Of a stretch of DNA of 64,000 bases, positions 1-12,949 are shown piece by piece. Under the pieces are notes generated by a model, which was not told where the DNA came from, ran no database searches, and saw nothing but the letters and a program-made list of their open reading frames with translations. The position numbers were made by a program, and so were the translations under genes. Each line of letters starts with the position of its first letter. Positions within the stretch are counted from its first letter, which is position 1. This DNA comes from Xenopus tropicalis (taxonomy: Eukaryota > Chordata > Amphibia > Anura > Pipidae), in assembly GCF_000004195.4 (NCBI RefSeq), contig NC_030684.2, forward strand, positions 65,035,892 through 65,099,891, read 5' to 3'.

Positions 1-599
1 TAAATACTAACAAATAATTTAAAAAGGTTTAGAAACCCCCCTGAAATATAAATACAGTGAATCTATTTTGAGCCCTTGCTAGATGAATTGCTGCTTTAAA
101 ACCATTTTTGCATTATTTTTCTTTGTTTAATTTAGTTGCTGTGAGAGCCATGGGACCGGATACAGAGAAGCCTATTGGGAGATCTAATTGACTGATTCAG
201 TTTCCAAAGGATGACGCCACTTAGGCATTAAGACTGAAGGAAAAGTAAGAGAAGAGCAGGACAGAATGAAGATTCAAGGATGAGAGTGAGAAAATAGGAA
301 TGAATATATTGACATGACTTATTTGTTGTGATACAGCATGAGCCTTTTTGCTTACTGATTTGCATTTATTCAAAAAATGTTTAAATAATGTAAATAGCTT
401 GTATTTTACTTATTTGCAGAGAGTGTAGTCACTACTTAACACAGGGAAGATGTACAGAAAGGAATGAATAAGAATGATGCAGGGAAAAAAAACAATAGAA
501 ACTAAGCGCAGAGTAATCAGGGGAAGAGCAATAAATATCCAGTGAAAGAGAGAAAGACAGAGAGGAAGAGACTGACAAAATCCCACCAAACTCCACCCC

Positions 600-1116
600 A
601 CCCCGCCCCCTTAACTCATTCACAAGATCAGCTGAAAACATTCACATTCACAAAACAGACGGTCACAGCCCAGCACCTCCTCTGTTTGCATTCAAGCAGT
701 ATCAGCCCTTGGTCTCCCTAGCCAGACATACAGAGAGCGAGCACATCAGTAGATATGCCACACATCCCCTTTCAAATTGATTCCTAGGCAATAACCTGGA
801 ATGGACTGCAAACTGTGTGTGATATAGCGTCAGTCGTGGGAGTCTTCTCAGCTTCTCTTACATCTTTGTGCAGCATCTTTGGAGTCTTCATTCTGTCCAC
901 ACACATTGCTTGAGATCTTTATCTCTGCTGCTCTGAAGATAGATGCAAACCATATATTCTGCAAGCTTCAACAGTTAAAAGAAGGAATCCATTCAGAATA
1001 CTTGCTGAAGCAGCATGCATGCTAAGGCAGAGCCACTCTGTCAGTAAATCTACCTAGATCAATTTGGGTGGGGATTATACTCATTTAAAGCACCATGGAT
1101 CTACAGTCTTACAGAG
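600..1116 (+). other. spry3: Putative non-coding 5' exon of spry3 (5' end approximate)
   Basis: The sequence ACAGAG|GTGAGT puts a near-consensus splice donor at 1116/1117, upstream of a matching acceptor at 7486. The 600-1116 stretch is non-repetitive and less AT-rich than its surroundings, as expected for a promoter-proximal exon. Vertebrate Sprouty genes commonly have non-coding 5' exons before the single coding exon. I see no decisive TATA box or initiator, so the 5' limit is a guess. It could instead be an unrelated transcript or a chance donor. Confidence 0.38.
1095..1116 (+). promoter_or_regulatory. Upstream ORF with perfect Kozak context, 5' part
   Basis: CACCATGG surrounds an ATG at 1095, 22 nt before the putative donor. 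If 1116 is spliced to 7487, the frame continues for 13 codons (MDLQSYR, then GSSDVP) and stops at TGA 7504-7506, 79 nt before the spry3 ATG. Two weaker upstream ATGs lie at 1015 (stop 1045-1047) and 1019 (stop 1055-1057). Such uORFs usually reduce translation of the main frame. This depends on the exon 1 call. Confidence 0.35.
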
Positions 1117-4100
1117 GTGAGTCTTCTTCCCTACTAATTCTTACTCCTCTGCCATCTGGGCTATAGTAGTTCATTTATGCTGTGGCTTGCATAAGGACAC
1201 ATGTCTATAATAACATTGTATTTATCATGTCCTATATCCATGTCCACGTGTACAGTACTACTTTATAGCAATAATAAAACCTATAAAGGGGCAGTTTTAA
1301 TTTGACTATGCTATACACAGATATCTGTTTTCTAATGCACGTCAAAATATGTTGTGTAGACACAAATCCTTGCAGGACAGAAAGGAGGAAGTCTGCTTTT
1401 TGGGGAAAGTGGCACACAGTGCACACATTCAGTATTGTTTGAAAGGTCATAGGTGACACAACAGAAGGTGCGTTGGTTAAGATACTGTATAAAACCATGA
1501 TGAGGCATAAAAATAATGAAATATATTCCTATTTAGATTATTTTTTAAAACTTAAACAGTAAATAGCAAAAGAACCGAGGCGTTAATCACAAAAAACAAT
1601 TGTTTGGCTGCAAGATGACGTTGAAGAAGTGGGTACTATATATAGCTGAGCCTTTGGGACACAAAATCAAGGAAAAAATTCAATTCTTGTTTGTAAGTAA
1701 AGCAATTACGTTACTGATATTCTATATTTTTACCCAAAGAATGCTATTATCAGTGCATCACTATATAGCCACTCCTTAGAATATTATCTTGCAGTCTAAA
1801 AGACCATTACATTGTAAGGCTTGGTTCACTCATTTTTATATTATATTAATTTTATATTATATTTTATATATACAGATTGCAATTTAACTGAATTTTTATA
1901 CATTATGCAATGTGACAATAATATATCTTGATTTCTAGTTTTGTAACTGTATCCTTCAGTGCTGTCACTGCGGAATAGCATAGGTGGAAACACCCTGTTC
2001 GGCATTGATAGCAGCCCTAGAATGAAAACAAAGTTCCTACTTTTGCACAACGTTAAAAAGTTTAGTGTCTTAATAAATTTAACGTGCACAATTGCAAAAT
2101 ACTTGCATAATTTTGAATGTTGTAATTGGTTGATGTATCATTCTAAGCATAAATATTGTAGATCTTCAGTTCTAAAGATCTTTTCTCTTCCCATATATTT
2201 TAAAATATAGCTAATGATATATGATTAACTCCAGTGAAACAATCCAGGTATGCCATAGAAAGCCAAGGAAACAGTGGTCCTCATAACCTTGAACAAGTCA
2301 CCATGCTTCCCACTATCAAACTAGGAAGACTTGCCAATTCTATGCATATTATATTTACTACAGTACATATAGAATGTATGCATTCATAGACTGCACATGG
2401 TCTCACATGATTTTAAGATATGTACTGTGTATAAGGTATTGCCACAGCTTAAATACAACTAATATGCAATGATTAAGACTGGAGGTTGGCAAATACTGCA
2501 TTAAAGTAACATAGGTCTACTTTTTAATTATCAGTATCCCAACCCAATATATGGGTTTTATACTACCAAATTATACAATCATAGAACCATGCTTGCATTT
2601 TAAAAGGGCGTCTCTTCAGCCTAACATTAATACAAAGTAAAGAATCCTTTGTATTACAGGAGCTGCTATCACCCACTGGTGTGTAGTGGGAATACACATA
2701 TTATATTTTATATAAATCAGTGTATGATTGGATATAAGCACCACTCTGTATACAGTTACCATGTATTTCATTTGTATTGTGAAAGAAAATGTAAGTAAAA
2801 CTATGCACTCTAATCCATTTTGATCTCCATTGTGATACATAAACTATGAGGTAAGTGTGTGATCTTTTATCAAGGATATTACATTTCCATGCTGACATTG
2901 CACTGGAAGTCAACTGATCATCTCTGTAATTCAAGGCTATATATATATAAATATATATATTTTTAATGATTTTTTCAACCTTGTAAGTATGATTTATGTA
3001 AAACTATGTTTTAAAAGAATGTAGATTAAATACACATGGCAAGAATAATTTCAATATATTGCTTGGTTGGTGAAGCTTAATATTTTTAATGCTGTATCTG
3101 CTGCACAGAGCATCCTTTAATGCTGTGGGGCTCGTCCTTCCCCATACTCCCGCTGGACAGTACAGCATGATACCATTAATGAGATTAAGTCCATTTACAG
3201 GAAAAAGTAAATGTAATAATAGATTGCCTCTCATTGCAATATATCTCCAGGAATCATACAACATTCCCAGGATCTGACTGCTGATAATTTAATGCATTTT
3301 GCTTATGGGAGGCAAATTGAATACTTAGGCCAGCACTAATGATCTTTAATTTTCACTAAAAAAGTTGAACTGCCAACAAAATGGATTAAAAAAAATGACA
3401 AAGAATAAAATATATTTCATCATAAAATAATTTGATGCATCATATCAGGGCTAGAGGGTAGCCATATAGCTTTTAAGTCTTCATACCCTCAGTCTTGAAT
3501 ACTTTATATCCTATTGTGTAAGAACCAAGGAGAAACCAGAGAATGGATTTATCTTATAATACTTTTATTGAACTTTCTATACAGATGAATACATGGAATA
3601 CAATCTAAGCTTAACATGGCATGATATATTTTTACTTTTGTAAAATTGCTCCTTACTTCCCTGCTTCTGAAAAGCTCATTAAAAGTTAGGCAAGTGTAAT
3701 TACAGTCTACCAAATGCCCTTAAAGGAGAACTTTTATATAATGAATTCCACCCAATTCCAAGTGGATGTTCATTAGATTTTTTTCAACATCCCGCTGTGC
3801 TTGTTCTACCTACCATTCCTGGGTGTAGCATGTCTGTCCCAGACATTAACAATTCTTATGGATTAACATAGATTTCAATTGACTCATAATGATTTGGGGG
3901 TATACCAAAGTAAGGCATCATTTCAAATTAGATCAATTCAATCACTGTCACATTTACTTGGGAAACAATCACAAGAATAACAGTAGATAACGTATAAAAA
4001 GTAATATGTTGAGGGGACTATAAATTATGCCATTGCCTCTGACCACTACAATGCAAAACAGTTATACAAAACATGGTATTCATTGTTATTTAATCACAAT

Positions 4101-4337
4101 TCCATTTATCTTTTTGGCACAGATATGAACCATAAACTTTTGTTAATGCTCTATATAATGCTCTCGCCTTATTTCCTAGTTAAACAAAGGTGACCCATCT
4201 TTGTCCCTACAGATTGAGGAACTCCAGTGGCTATTTTCCTTAACCAGCCTCTTCTTTTCTTGTTTCAAGATCTGTGTTTGATCCATACAATGATAAACCT
4301 TCATCTTTATCTGTGTGCTTGGAGAAAGTAATCATGT

Positions 4338-4574
4338 TACACCGAATCCAGGATTTGGCCTTTTTTTTAGCAGGATTCGGACAAATCGAAGTGCCTGGCC
4401 AAACCGAATCTGAGTACTTAAATTCACATGACTTTTCATCACACGAACAAGGAAGTCAATTTTTTTTTAATCTCAAAAATTAGGGTTTAGATTCTGTTCA
4501 GGATTTGCCCAAATCTCTCATAGAGGATTCAGGATTTGGTCGAATCCCAAAATAGTGGATTTGGTGTATCCCTA
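4338..4574. mobile_element. hAT-type MITE fragment (GGTGCATCCCTA family)
   Basis: Inverted ACCGAATCCAGGATTTGG at the left and GATTTGGTGTATCCCTA at the right match the ends of the intact copy at 43088-43407. The left terminus is degenerate and I see no target duplication. Confidence 0.6.
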
Positions 4575-5214
4575 GTTTGAAGACTTATCACCCATGTACC
4601 TCATTATTATCTGTTGAATAAGACTGAGCTTTAGTTGCTGACACATCTATCTTCAGTACAAAAATGTATCCCTAAAAGTTTTTTTGTATTTAAACATGTG
4701 CACACACTGAATGGGTCTCACAAAACATTTGGAAGATGTTGCAAGTTGTAGCTGAAACCCTTTCCCACATAGGCACCTGCCTAATTATTTGTATTCATGT
4801 AGGTTTGGTGCAGCCATATTTTGTTCCTTATCAGACCAGCAAGATAAATCTCATGACTTCAATGTACAGTAGATTCTGGGGGCCATATCTAATGAAATGC
4901 TGGCATAGTTTACTAAGCTATTATCAGTGAACCCAACCCCATTCAGAGTTAGCCATCTATTGTAACCAGTGTTGCACACATAATAAAAACCATTAGCATA
5001 CTCAGAGTTACAGTACTTGAATAAAATACAAAATGATATTGGTCTCTAAGACATGAACATCAAACTGCCTCAGTTGATTTAGTATTCATTGACTATCTTT
5101 GAACAATATTGCCAATGTTTTTAGTGTCCATGATTTATGGTCACTACAATTATTGCATTTGACAAATTGTGTGTGTGAGTTACTCTTTTATTACTTTGAA
5201 AGGAATATATGGCC

Positions 5215-5637
5215 TAGTTTAGGAAGGATTTCTCTTATGATTTTGCCCTTTAAGCAAAAAATGTTGGCAAATGCATTGGAGTCAATGGGCATTTTTAGTG
5301 TATTTTTTCTTGTGCCAAATGCATTGGATTCAGATGGCTTTTTTTTCTCATGCCAAATACATTGAGGTCAATGGGAATTTTATCTTGTGCCAAATGCATT
5401 GTAGTCAATGGATTTTTTTTCTCCCACCAAATGAATGAAAGTCATTGGGTATTTTTTCAGGTTCTTTTGTGATTTTTTTTTACATTTTTGTGGTGTTTTT
5501 TCCTCATGCAAGAGAAAAACTTATTTTTTGGTGAAACGAAACACATTGCTAAATTGTAGCAGAGATTCACAAAAAATTTTGCCACTTGTGAATTTTGCTA
5601 TGAATCTGTATTGGACTAAAACATTCACTTATCCCTA
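5215..5637. mobile_element. hAT-like MITE fragment with short internal direct repeats
   Basis: Four or five imperfect repeats of a segment containing AAATGCATTGGAGTCAATGG recur about every 50-60 bp between 5270 and 5450. The right end (CATTCACTTATCCCTA) resembles hAT MITE termini elsewhere in the window. Related internal motifs occur at 24880-24925 and 59475-59575. Boundaries are approximate. Confidence 0.4.
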
Positions 5638-7486
5638 TAAGTCAGAGTTGTCTCTACAAACAATATGAGCAAAACTGCTTTCTAGATATGAATGAAACAG
5701 CTTTGTTGCCTCTCTTATGTATAACAACAAAGAGGCAGAGTAATAGCTAGGCATCTGTGTACCAGAGAGTCAAATTGTGGCATAAAGAAAGGTGCTAAAA
5801 TGTATGTTGAGTGGTGCTGCATTTTATACTGCTACTTAAAGAAGTAGTTCTCCTTTAAATTAAATGTTAGTAGGGACACACCATTGTAGATACACCAATT
5901 CGCTTTTGTTAATTAATTAATGAGAATCATTGTGTCACAAGGCATTAATGCACATGTACAGGTGTTTTCTTGTGGAGACATTATTGGACATACAATATTT
6001 TATATACTTTATAAATATGCCCCATAGTGTCATGTTAATGATATTTTTATTATCAATTTCTTTGATAATTTCAGTATAGTTTCACTATGTATACATACAT
6101 ACATATACATACAATGTGAAAGAAGATGTGATGACACCTCAAAATGACTTTTAGGAAAGAAGTTTTAACAGAAGGTCAACCCCACACTACAATCTAACAG
6201 TATTGTCCCTTGTACCTTTTAGTATCTTTTTGCCACCTGTCTCCTTATTAATGTCCTTCCCCTGACATAATATTTTTACCTGTTCTCCTGTACCATTTTC
6301 TGCCAAGTCATGATTCTTTTAGCATCACAATAACCTATTTAATAATATAACCATAGCAGTTATTACATTATGCTAAGTAAAACCTCCAAATGGCTAATTT
6401 AAATGGAGTCAGACACTTATGCTAACCTCAAACAACTCACAGACTTAAAGACGCAGTTGTACTGCAACTTCCAGAACTGTCCTGACAACCTTATGGTGCT
6501 GTAGGGATGCTGCATTGTATTGTAGTCCATCAACATCTCATTGGCTGTCCTCAGTACCTTAGAAACAACTGATGGAAAAAGATTAGGAAGTAGTGTTATG
6601 CTGCTTAACAAAAATACAAGCTATTTATAGGTGGCCTGCAAAGCAAAAGTTGGGGATCCCCGCTTTCAGAAAAATCCTGAAACTAGGGACATCAAACCTG
6701 CATCCAAACTAAGCAATGGCTGAAGAACTGCAGGTTGGAAAACTCATTACATAAAGACAAATATAGGTGCAATTTTGTTGCATGTTTTAATTCAATATAC
6801 AGTGGGAACCTTGGAACTATCACCAAATTCAAGGTGGAAGTAGCAAACAGATTAGCAGGGAGCCAAAACCCACAAGTGTAAGGAGCATCTTTGGATGCAA
6901 ATATTTTAATGAATGAATTCAATTTGTAAAACAACTGCAGCAGAATTTTCACACCCACAACTATATTTGCCGTACATAAGCCGTAAACTACATAAGCCAT
7001 AATGAAATATATCCAGTTTACACATTTTTGTTTGAATTTGAAGACAATAACTCTGTGCAAAGTGCCAAAATCATGATGTTACACAAACAATATCCACTGA
7101 CATTGGCTGGTATCAGCCTTAGAAACGGCACTAACTGAATCTATCTAATTGTGCCAATCACATATGTGATTAACTAAATCGTTCACAGATCACTTGTTCT
7201 GTGATTAGGCTGGATGAGCCAGACTTACTGTATATGACCACATTTACTCCAATAAGTTGTTACTGCACTGGTTCTAGGTGTAAGGTAATGTTGTAGCCCA
7301 TAAATGTAGTCAAAAACTGCAACAGTTAGTCTTTTTTATGCTTAAACCTTAGAGCTTGCTGATGAGCTATTATATAGAAGATGCAATTTTCCTTTCAAAC
7401 TACTCACAGTTACAGCTTATATTACAAATTAATAGTAACTAATATGCTATATAAGTAAATATCTCATTTGTATTCTCATTGTGCAG

Positions 7487-9260
7487 GATCATCAGATGTA
7501 CCTTGATGGACCATACCAAGTAATATATGTGAAAATCAACAGTAACCTGGAAAAAGTTTGACTGAAGGAGATTTAATCTAAGGACATGGATATTTCAACT
7601 GCAGATATCCAACAGGTCCTTTCCATTGACCAAATACGTTCCATCAGAGCCAACAATGATTATGTGGAGAGACCTACAGTTTCATTTACGCAAACCTGGT
7701 CAAACCCTTCTCTTTCACAGCACAGTGCAAAACAAGAGTGGCCTCATGATCATTTGGTGTCTTTCAATCACCAGGATCTACACCGCAGCCAAAGTCATCA
7801 ACATCAATCGCAACATGTTTATCATGATCTAAGCCATTCCAGTACAATAAGTTCAGTTTCTCGGAGCACCACTGCTTCAGATCAACGACTTTTAGCCGGA
7901 ATCACCCCATCTAATTCTGGCCACTCATTTATGAGGACACAGCCAAAAGATGGTGACATGAAGCAAGATGAATTTATTAAAAGAATAATGGATACGACTG
8001 ATGTATATGGCCATAACAAAATCTGTGAAGAATGCGGGCGTTGCAAATGTAATGAATGTGCACAGGTTAGAAATCTCCCTTCCTGCTGGGTTTGTAATGA
8101 TAGGTGCATTTGTTCTGCAGAAAATGTCATCGATTATGGGACTTGTCTTTGTTGCATTAAAGGCCTGTTCTACCATTGCTCTACTGATGATGAGGATAAC
8201 TGTGCTGATGACCCCTGTTCCTGTAGTCAGGGATCCTGCTGTGCCCGATGGGCAGCCATGAGCCTCCTTTCATTCTTCATGCCCTGTCTATGCTGCTATC
8301 TTCCTGCCAAGGGTTGCCTGAAGCTATGTCAGAAGGCTTATGATAGGGTAAAAAGACCTGGCTGTCGATGTGAGAATCATACTAACACTGTCTGCAGGAA
8401 AATATCCTCATCAAGTGGCACACCATTCCCAAGGCCTTTTGATAAGCCTGTATGACCAAAAGGCCTTATTTGGTTATGATTCTGTGTTTCCTTTTCCTTG
8501 TTACTACTTCCTACTGTGCTCTTCTTGGAAACCTTCCGTGACAGTCAATGCCTTACTAAGACCCTCTAATGATTAAGGAAGATGTAATCATCATCTGGAA
8601 AGCTGAGCAAAATTAATTTAAAAATGTGAAAGAAAAGAATCAGAATGTGTCAAACCCCACGTCTATTGATCAAAAAAGTTGAAACAACTAATGTTTCGTA
8701 AGTGGGGTTACTGAGATACTGTCACACGGATCGGAGATCATATGCACATCAGGAGGTCATGGAAAAGAAGTTGTATGGGTGATCTTCCATCTTGGAATGT
8801 AAACATCCTAGACCTTAAAAAGGAAAGAAAGAAAACATGCATCACCACAGCATTGCACCGTGGCTTATGCTGAGGAATGAATCCAACATTCTATAAGGAA
8901 GAGCAAAAATTTGAATGGACTGGCAACTTAGAAGCTACAGAACCAAATGTTTACAACAGGAGAAGATCACAGGCAAATGAAAATGTGTGCATCATGATAT
9001 ACCAGAGGAATATTTGCAAGTATATATCTGTATATATCAGAACAGAGTATACTATAAAGACCAGTCCAGGTAAAGAAAACAGAATAAACTAGAAAGGACT
9101 GTAAAGTGATCAGGATTAGGAACTTGAATGTGCTTGTGTGGTTTCAATAGCTGAATTATTCAGATCTTGAGTACACAAGCTGCAAGAGCAAACTAAGGAG
9201 CCGTTCTGTTTTCGTTTATTATTTTTTTAAAGCAGAAAGAATAAATCAGTATATCTAGCC
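7487..9260 (+). other. spry3: spry3 coding exon with UTRs (probable exon 2)
   Basis: A splice acceptor (TTCTCATTGTGCAG) ends at 7486, 99 nt before the spry3 start codon, so the coding exon probably begins at 7487. The 3' UTR follows the stop at 8455. AATAAA hexamers at 9083-9088 and 9240-9245 are the likeliest poly(A) signals, giving a 3' UTR of roughly 0.65-0.8 kb. Exon limits are inferred without transcript data. Confidence 0.55.
7586..8455 (+). CDS. spry3: Sprouty homolog 3 (RTK/FGF signalling antagonist)
   Basis: A 289-residue protein in one uninterrupted exon, as usual for Sprouty genes. Sprouty proteins act at the inner plasma membrane as feedback inhibitors of receptor tyrosine kinase to Ras/MAPK signalling. 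Residues 24-30 (NDYVERP) hold the conserved tyrosine (Y26) that in the family is phosphorylated and docks SH2-type partners such as Cbl. Residues 83-103 form the Ser/Thr-rich stretch ending in the Sprouty hallmark STTASDQRLL. Residues 147-271 form the cysteine-rich Sprouty domain, starting CEECGRCKC and including CLCCIKGLFYHCSTDDEDNC and YLPAKGCLKLC, a region tied to membrane targeting. The Spry3 assignment rests on NNDYVERP, the CLCC doublet, HTNTVCRKISS and the basic/proline-rich tail; Spry1, 2 and 4 differ there. The start ATG has G at -3 and G at +4. The length is about that of mammalian SPRY3 (288). Confidence 0.96.
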   Translation: MDISTADIQQVLSIDQIRSIRANNDYVERPTVSFTQTWSNPSLSQHSAKQEWPHDHLVSFNHQDLHRSQSHQHQSQHVYHDLSHSSTISSVSRSTTASDQRLLAGITPSNSGHSFMRTQPKDGDMKQDEFIKRIMDTTDVYGHNKICEECGRCKCNECAQVRNLPSCWVCNDRCICSAENVIDYGTCLCCIKGLFYHCSTDDEDNCADDPCSCSQGSCCARWAAMSLLSFFMPCLCCYLPAKGCLKLCQKAYDRVKRPGCRCENHTNTVCRKISSSSGTPFPRPFDKPV

Positions 9261-12200
9261 AGGTAAAGATGCATTGTGTCACATATCAAAATGTTATGAA
9301 AACCAAAGAAGATACAATCTGCATGAGTAAATCACATCTTTATCTTTTCTGATTGTACCATTATATTCTTAAATAAGTTCAGTTTACAAACAATTTTCAG
9401 GTGGCAGCTGAAGCTTACATTTTGTTCACTTACATAACAACTTTCAGTGTCAGAGATACCGGCAATGTATTTTGACAGTCTTTCTGGCATCTGAGTTATC
9501 CCACTTTTGGCAAGACATTGTAGATTTTGCTGCAGGTGTTCCTAGAAAAGTAGGATGATTTACTATGTATTTATCTTGTTGATGAGAGTGTTACCATCTG
9601 TGGGTTAAAAGTAAAGATGTATTTGTCTTTACTGCACACAAGAATCAGTAAAACTAGTTTTAGCACAAGATAAACTGCAGCAAATCCAACATAAGTATCA
9701 TCCTTTTTAAAACAAAAACCATCACCTAATGAATACAGGTTGCTATACTAATATATTGATTTTAGATGTTTAATATGCATACAGTGACAGAATACAAGCA
9801 GTAAATGCAGGTATGCCTAGTTGCTATTCATTTTGAAACCTACTAAATGCTGCAAATGGGAATAATAATATTTTTTTTCAAACCCACCATTTTAGTAGCT
9901 ATTACTAAAATGCTATTTTATCTTGGCATAGTTTCATTGTTCTGCCACTGAATGCAGCAAATTTCACGCCACAAGGATGGGGTAGCCATTTGGGTCCAAA
10001 GGGTACAAGGGTATATGTGTCCCTGGCTGTCTGGGGGCAATAAAAAAACACTAGTCACATATGGCTCCCAAATGCCTTTTTTTGCACTTGGCCCCAGTGA
10101 GCCAAGTAGTTGTTTGATGGTGGCTGTGTACATACATATAGTTAAGATTATGTGAATATAAAGCAGAAATATCATTCCAAAGCAAGGAAAGAACAGATGG
10201 CATAATTTGGGACTATTGGGTTGTTGTACATTAAAATGGTGTAATGACAATTAAATGCTAGGGCACAGATTTGTAGATTTTCTGTGCAGTGCTGCTGAAT
10301 CCATATTATTGCACTTATTTATAGTGATAAAAACATAAACACCAATATATCAAGGTGCTTTAATCCAAGGTCCTCCACTTGTGCCAATAATCATTCTGCA
10401 TGGTCAATAAAGAAGGGATATGTTATGGAGCAAAAATGTATGCCCATTACTGATTTATTTTTTATCTTGAATGTTTTATCTATAATATCATGTGGAGATA
10501 TCTCTTTTGAAGACAATACCAATAACCAATTTCTCATATCAACTGTGGCCACCACTTTTTAAGCAATGGGTTAAGAATTGATAATCACTTTTACAGTGTT
10601 GTCATCACCAATAATAACAAACTCCAAGTCATCAAATGTTGTGTACAACTGCCAACAATTTCCAGGGACACATAGCAGAAAGGCTGTTGAGTCGCATAAG
10701 ACATGCTCTAAAATAGGCATTGTGCTCCGTTCCTATCATACACAATATACCAAATTGTTTTAAGCCCAACTTTCATTAACTATGTCTTAAAAAGTGTCAG
10801 GGAACATTTACCATTGTGCGTTTGGTAACTTTATTAAAAGGTAAACTTTTCCTGAAGCAAAGAGTAGACTCTGTTCCTGGAAATTAGGGGCAAATGAATG
10901 ACAAAGTCCAGTTGTTCCGACTTAGGAGTGCGATATGAAAAAAATAATCACATATAGATATAAAATATGACTTTATTAAAGTTTTCCAGTTAAATGAAAA
11001 ACGCTTCCAATTTCCCTTGTTCTATAGAACCCAAAGGGTTCAGAACTCTCATAACTGGTTTCCATAGAACCATACCATTTTGCATATTGTAGATTTTGTA
11101 TGTTATCTGTTTCTGTTTGGTTTCTTTCACTTCTATAAAGGCTGTTGTTTTTTTTGTTTTTTTTAAAATTAGGCTTAAAACAAATTGAGTTAGTCAGTAA
11201 GGTTTATTGACCTGAAGAGTATTTCATTTATGTGAGATCATTTATACCTTCTATTTCCACATATTTTTTTCTCTTCATTTAGACATTGTACATATCTTTA
11301 TGTTTTTTTGGTACATTTAAAATTTGGTGTCCAAACTGTGGCATACAGCTGCCAAACTCCTGATACAGCAGACATTTATGATGCATTTGGTACGCACTGT
11401 GCATAGAACATATCATACATTTCATTGGGTAAAAGGATATTTCTTTGTGTGCCATATTTTTCAATTAAATGTGCTCCATCTATATAGCACCCCCTAACTA
11501 TAGCAGGCAGCTGGCTGAGGGTGATGCATGGAAACTATAGTTCAGAAGCTGATTGGTTGGGTGCAGTTCACTAAGGTATGTTTTAAGTGGAAATTGCTTT
11601 TATAAGATTCATATTTTAACAATTACAGATGCCTCAGTATAAAACATTATGCTGGACATTGGATAGTTATGTTGTTTTGGGTAGGATAGCAGGAACAATT
11701 TTATATCAATTAGACTGTTGTGTATATTCTTTGAAATAACTAATATGAAGAAAATCTAACCATTCTGGTGTATCTTTATATAACTGGTTTTCCTACACAA
11801 AAACACAATGCAGTGTATAATCTCTGTACCAAAAAGCACTTAAAAAGGGGTGTGAATGTCCCCTGCACTGACATATTTATAACCTTCTGTATCACACAGA
11901 AATAATTACCTTGTAGTAAAAATGACTGAGCTCGAACCATGGCAGATCACCTTACTACACTTGAGTACTAACCCCATCCAAATCCATTTGTAATTTTGCT
12001 TCATCAGCTGAACATGAGAGCCCACTCTCAGCACGTTCCCTTTCATCATTAATTAATAAAATCGGAACTGTCATAGCACAATATTGATGGATTCCACTTT
12101 TGCCCCACAGAAATCCATTACAACATCATTGCAGTCTGCTTTCAGCCATCTACCTATTTAGTTCCTATATGCAGTGTTTAATTTAGCCCATATTTCTTAA

Positions 12201-12949
12201 CTCACTAAATAGCATTTACAGATCAAAATAATATGCCATGAGCCTCCTTATGTGTGATGAATCCATTTCAGATAAATATCTTGCATATTTCAGTCTTCTG
12301 TTGCAGTAAATATCATATAGAAATATAAGTTTAGCTTTACACAGGCAAATGAAGTGAGAATTACAGCAAAATCTGCTCTATTGAGAATCAGAGACTGACG
12401 TTTTAATCTAAATCAATCTTTGAAGGTAAACTCTACCTTAACTAGTGCAGGTCCCTAGAAAAAAAAGTAACATAAAACAGCCCATATATAGATGCTTTTT
12501 TTTATAAATTAAAATATACTTTTATAATAGTATGTACAATTGGCTAATCCCAAATTGAAAAACTGCCATTTAAAGCACTAAGCTCCACCTTTTGGTTCAT
12601 ATGAGGCACTGAGCTCACAAACAAGGGCAAGCATACCTGCTAAATTATATCAAATATCTAAAAGGCATTATTTACTGATATGTATATGGCACTTATCACT
12701 TTTTTATGTATTTATGGAAGTTTTTCTTTAATACATATTTATACAGCCCTTACACATCAAAATTTACCCTGGGGCCCAAAGGTTCCTAGTTAGGACAATG
12801 CATACATAAAGTAGTACATTTAAATGGAAACAGCTCTCTGTTTTAAGAATAACATTTCGTAGCACTTTGTATTTAATATGCATACATATAAAAGAGACAA
12901 AAAAGATGTCCAGCAAGCAATTGATAAACCATTATACTTTAAGCCACAA
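9261..12949. other. Intergenic DNA, no gene recognised
   Basis: AT-rich non-coding sequence downstream of spry3. Open frames are short and have no recognisable domain. No structured RNA or intact transposon was identified. Confidence 0.5.

Larger units (their letters stand above)
1117..7486 (+). other. spry3: Putative spry3 intron 1
   Basis: It is bounded by GTGAGT at 1117 and CAG at 7484-7486. It is AT-rich, with (TA)n at 2938-2965 and (ACAT)n-like repeats at 6090-6115, plus hAT-derived fragments at 4338-4574 and about 5215-5637. I see no convincing coding exon. The remainder holds nothing I can name. Confidence 0.4.

Noticed and set aside
6692..7060. 122-codon minus-strand frame in the putative spry3 intron
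   Set aside because: Composition and lack of motifs suggest a chance frame.
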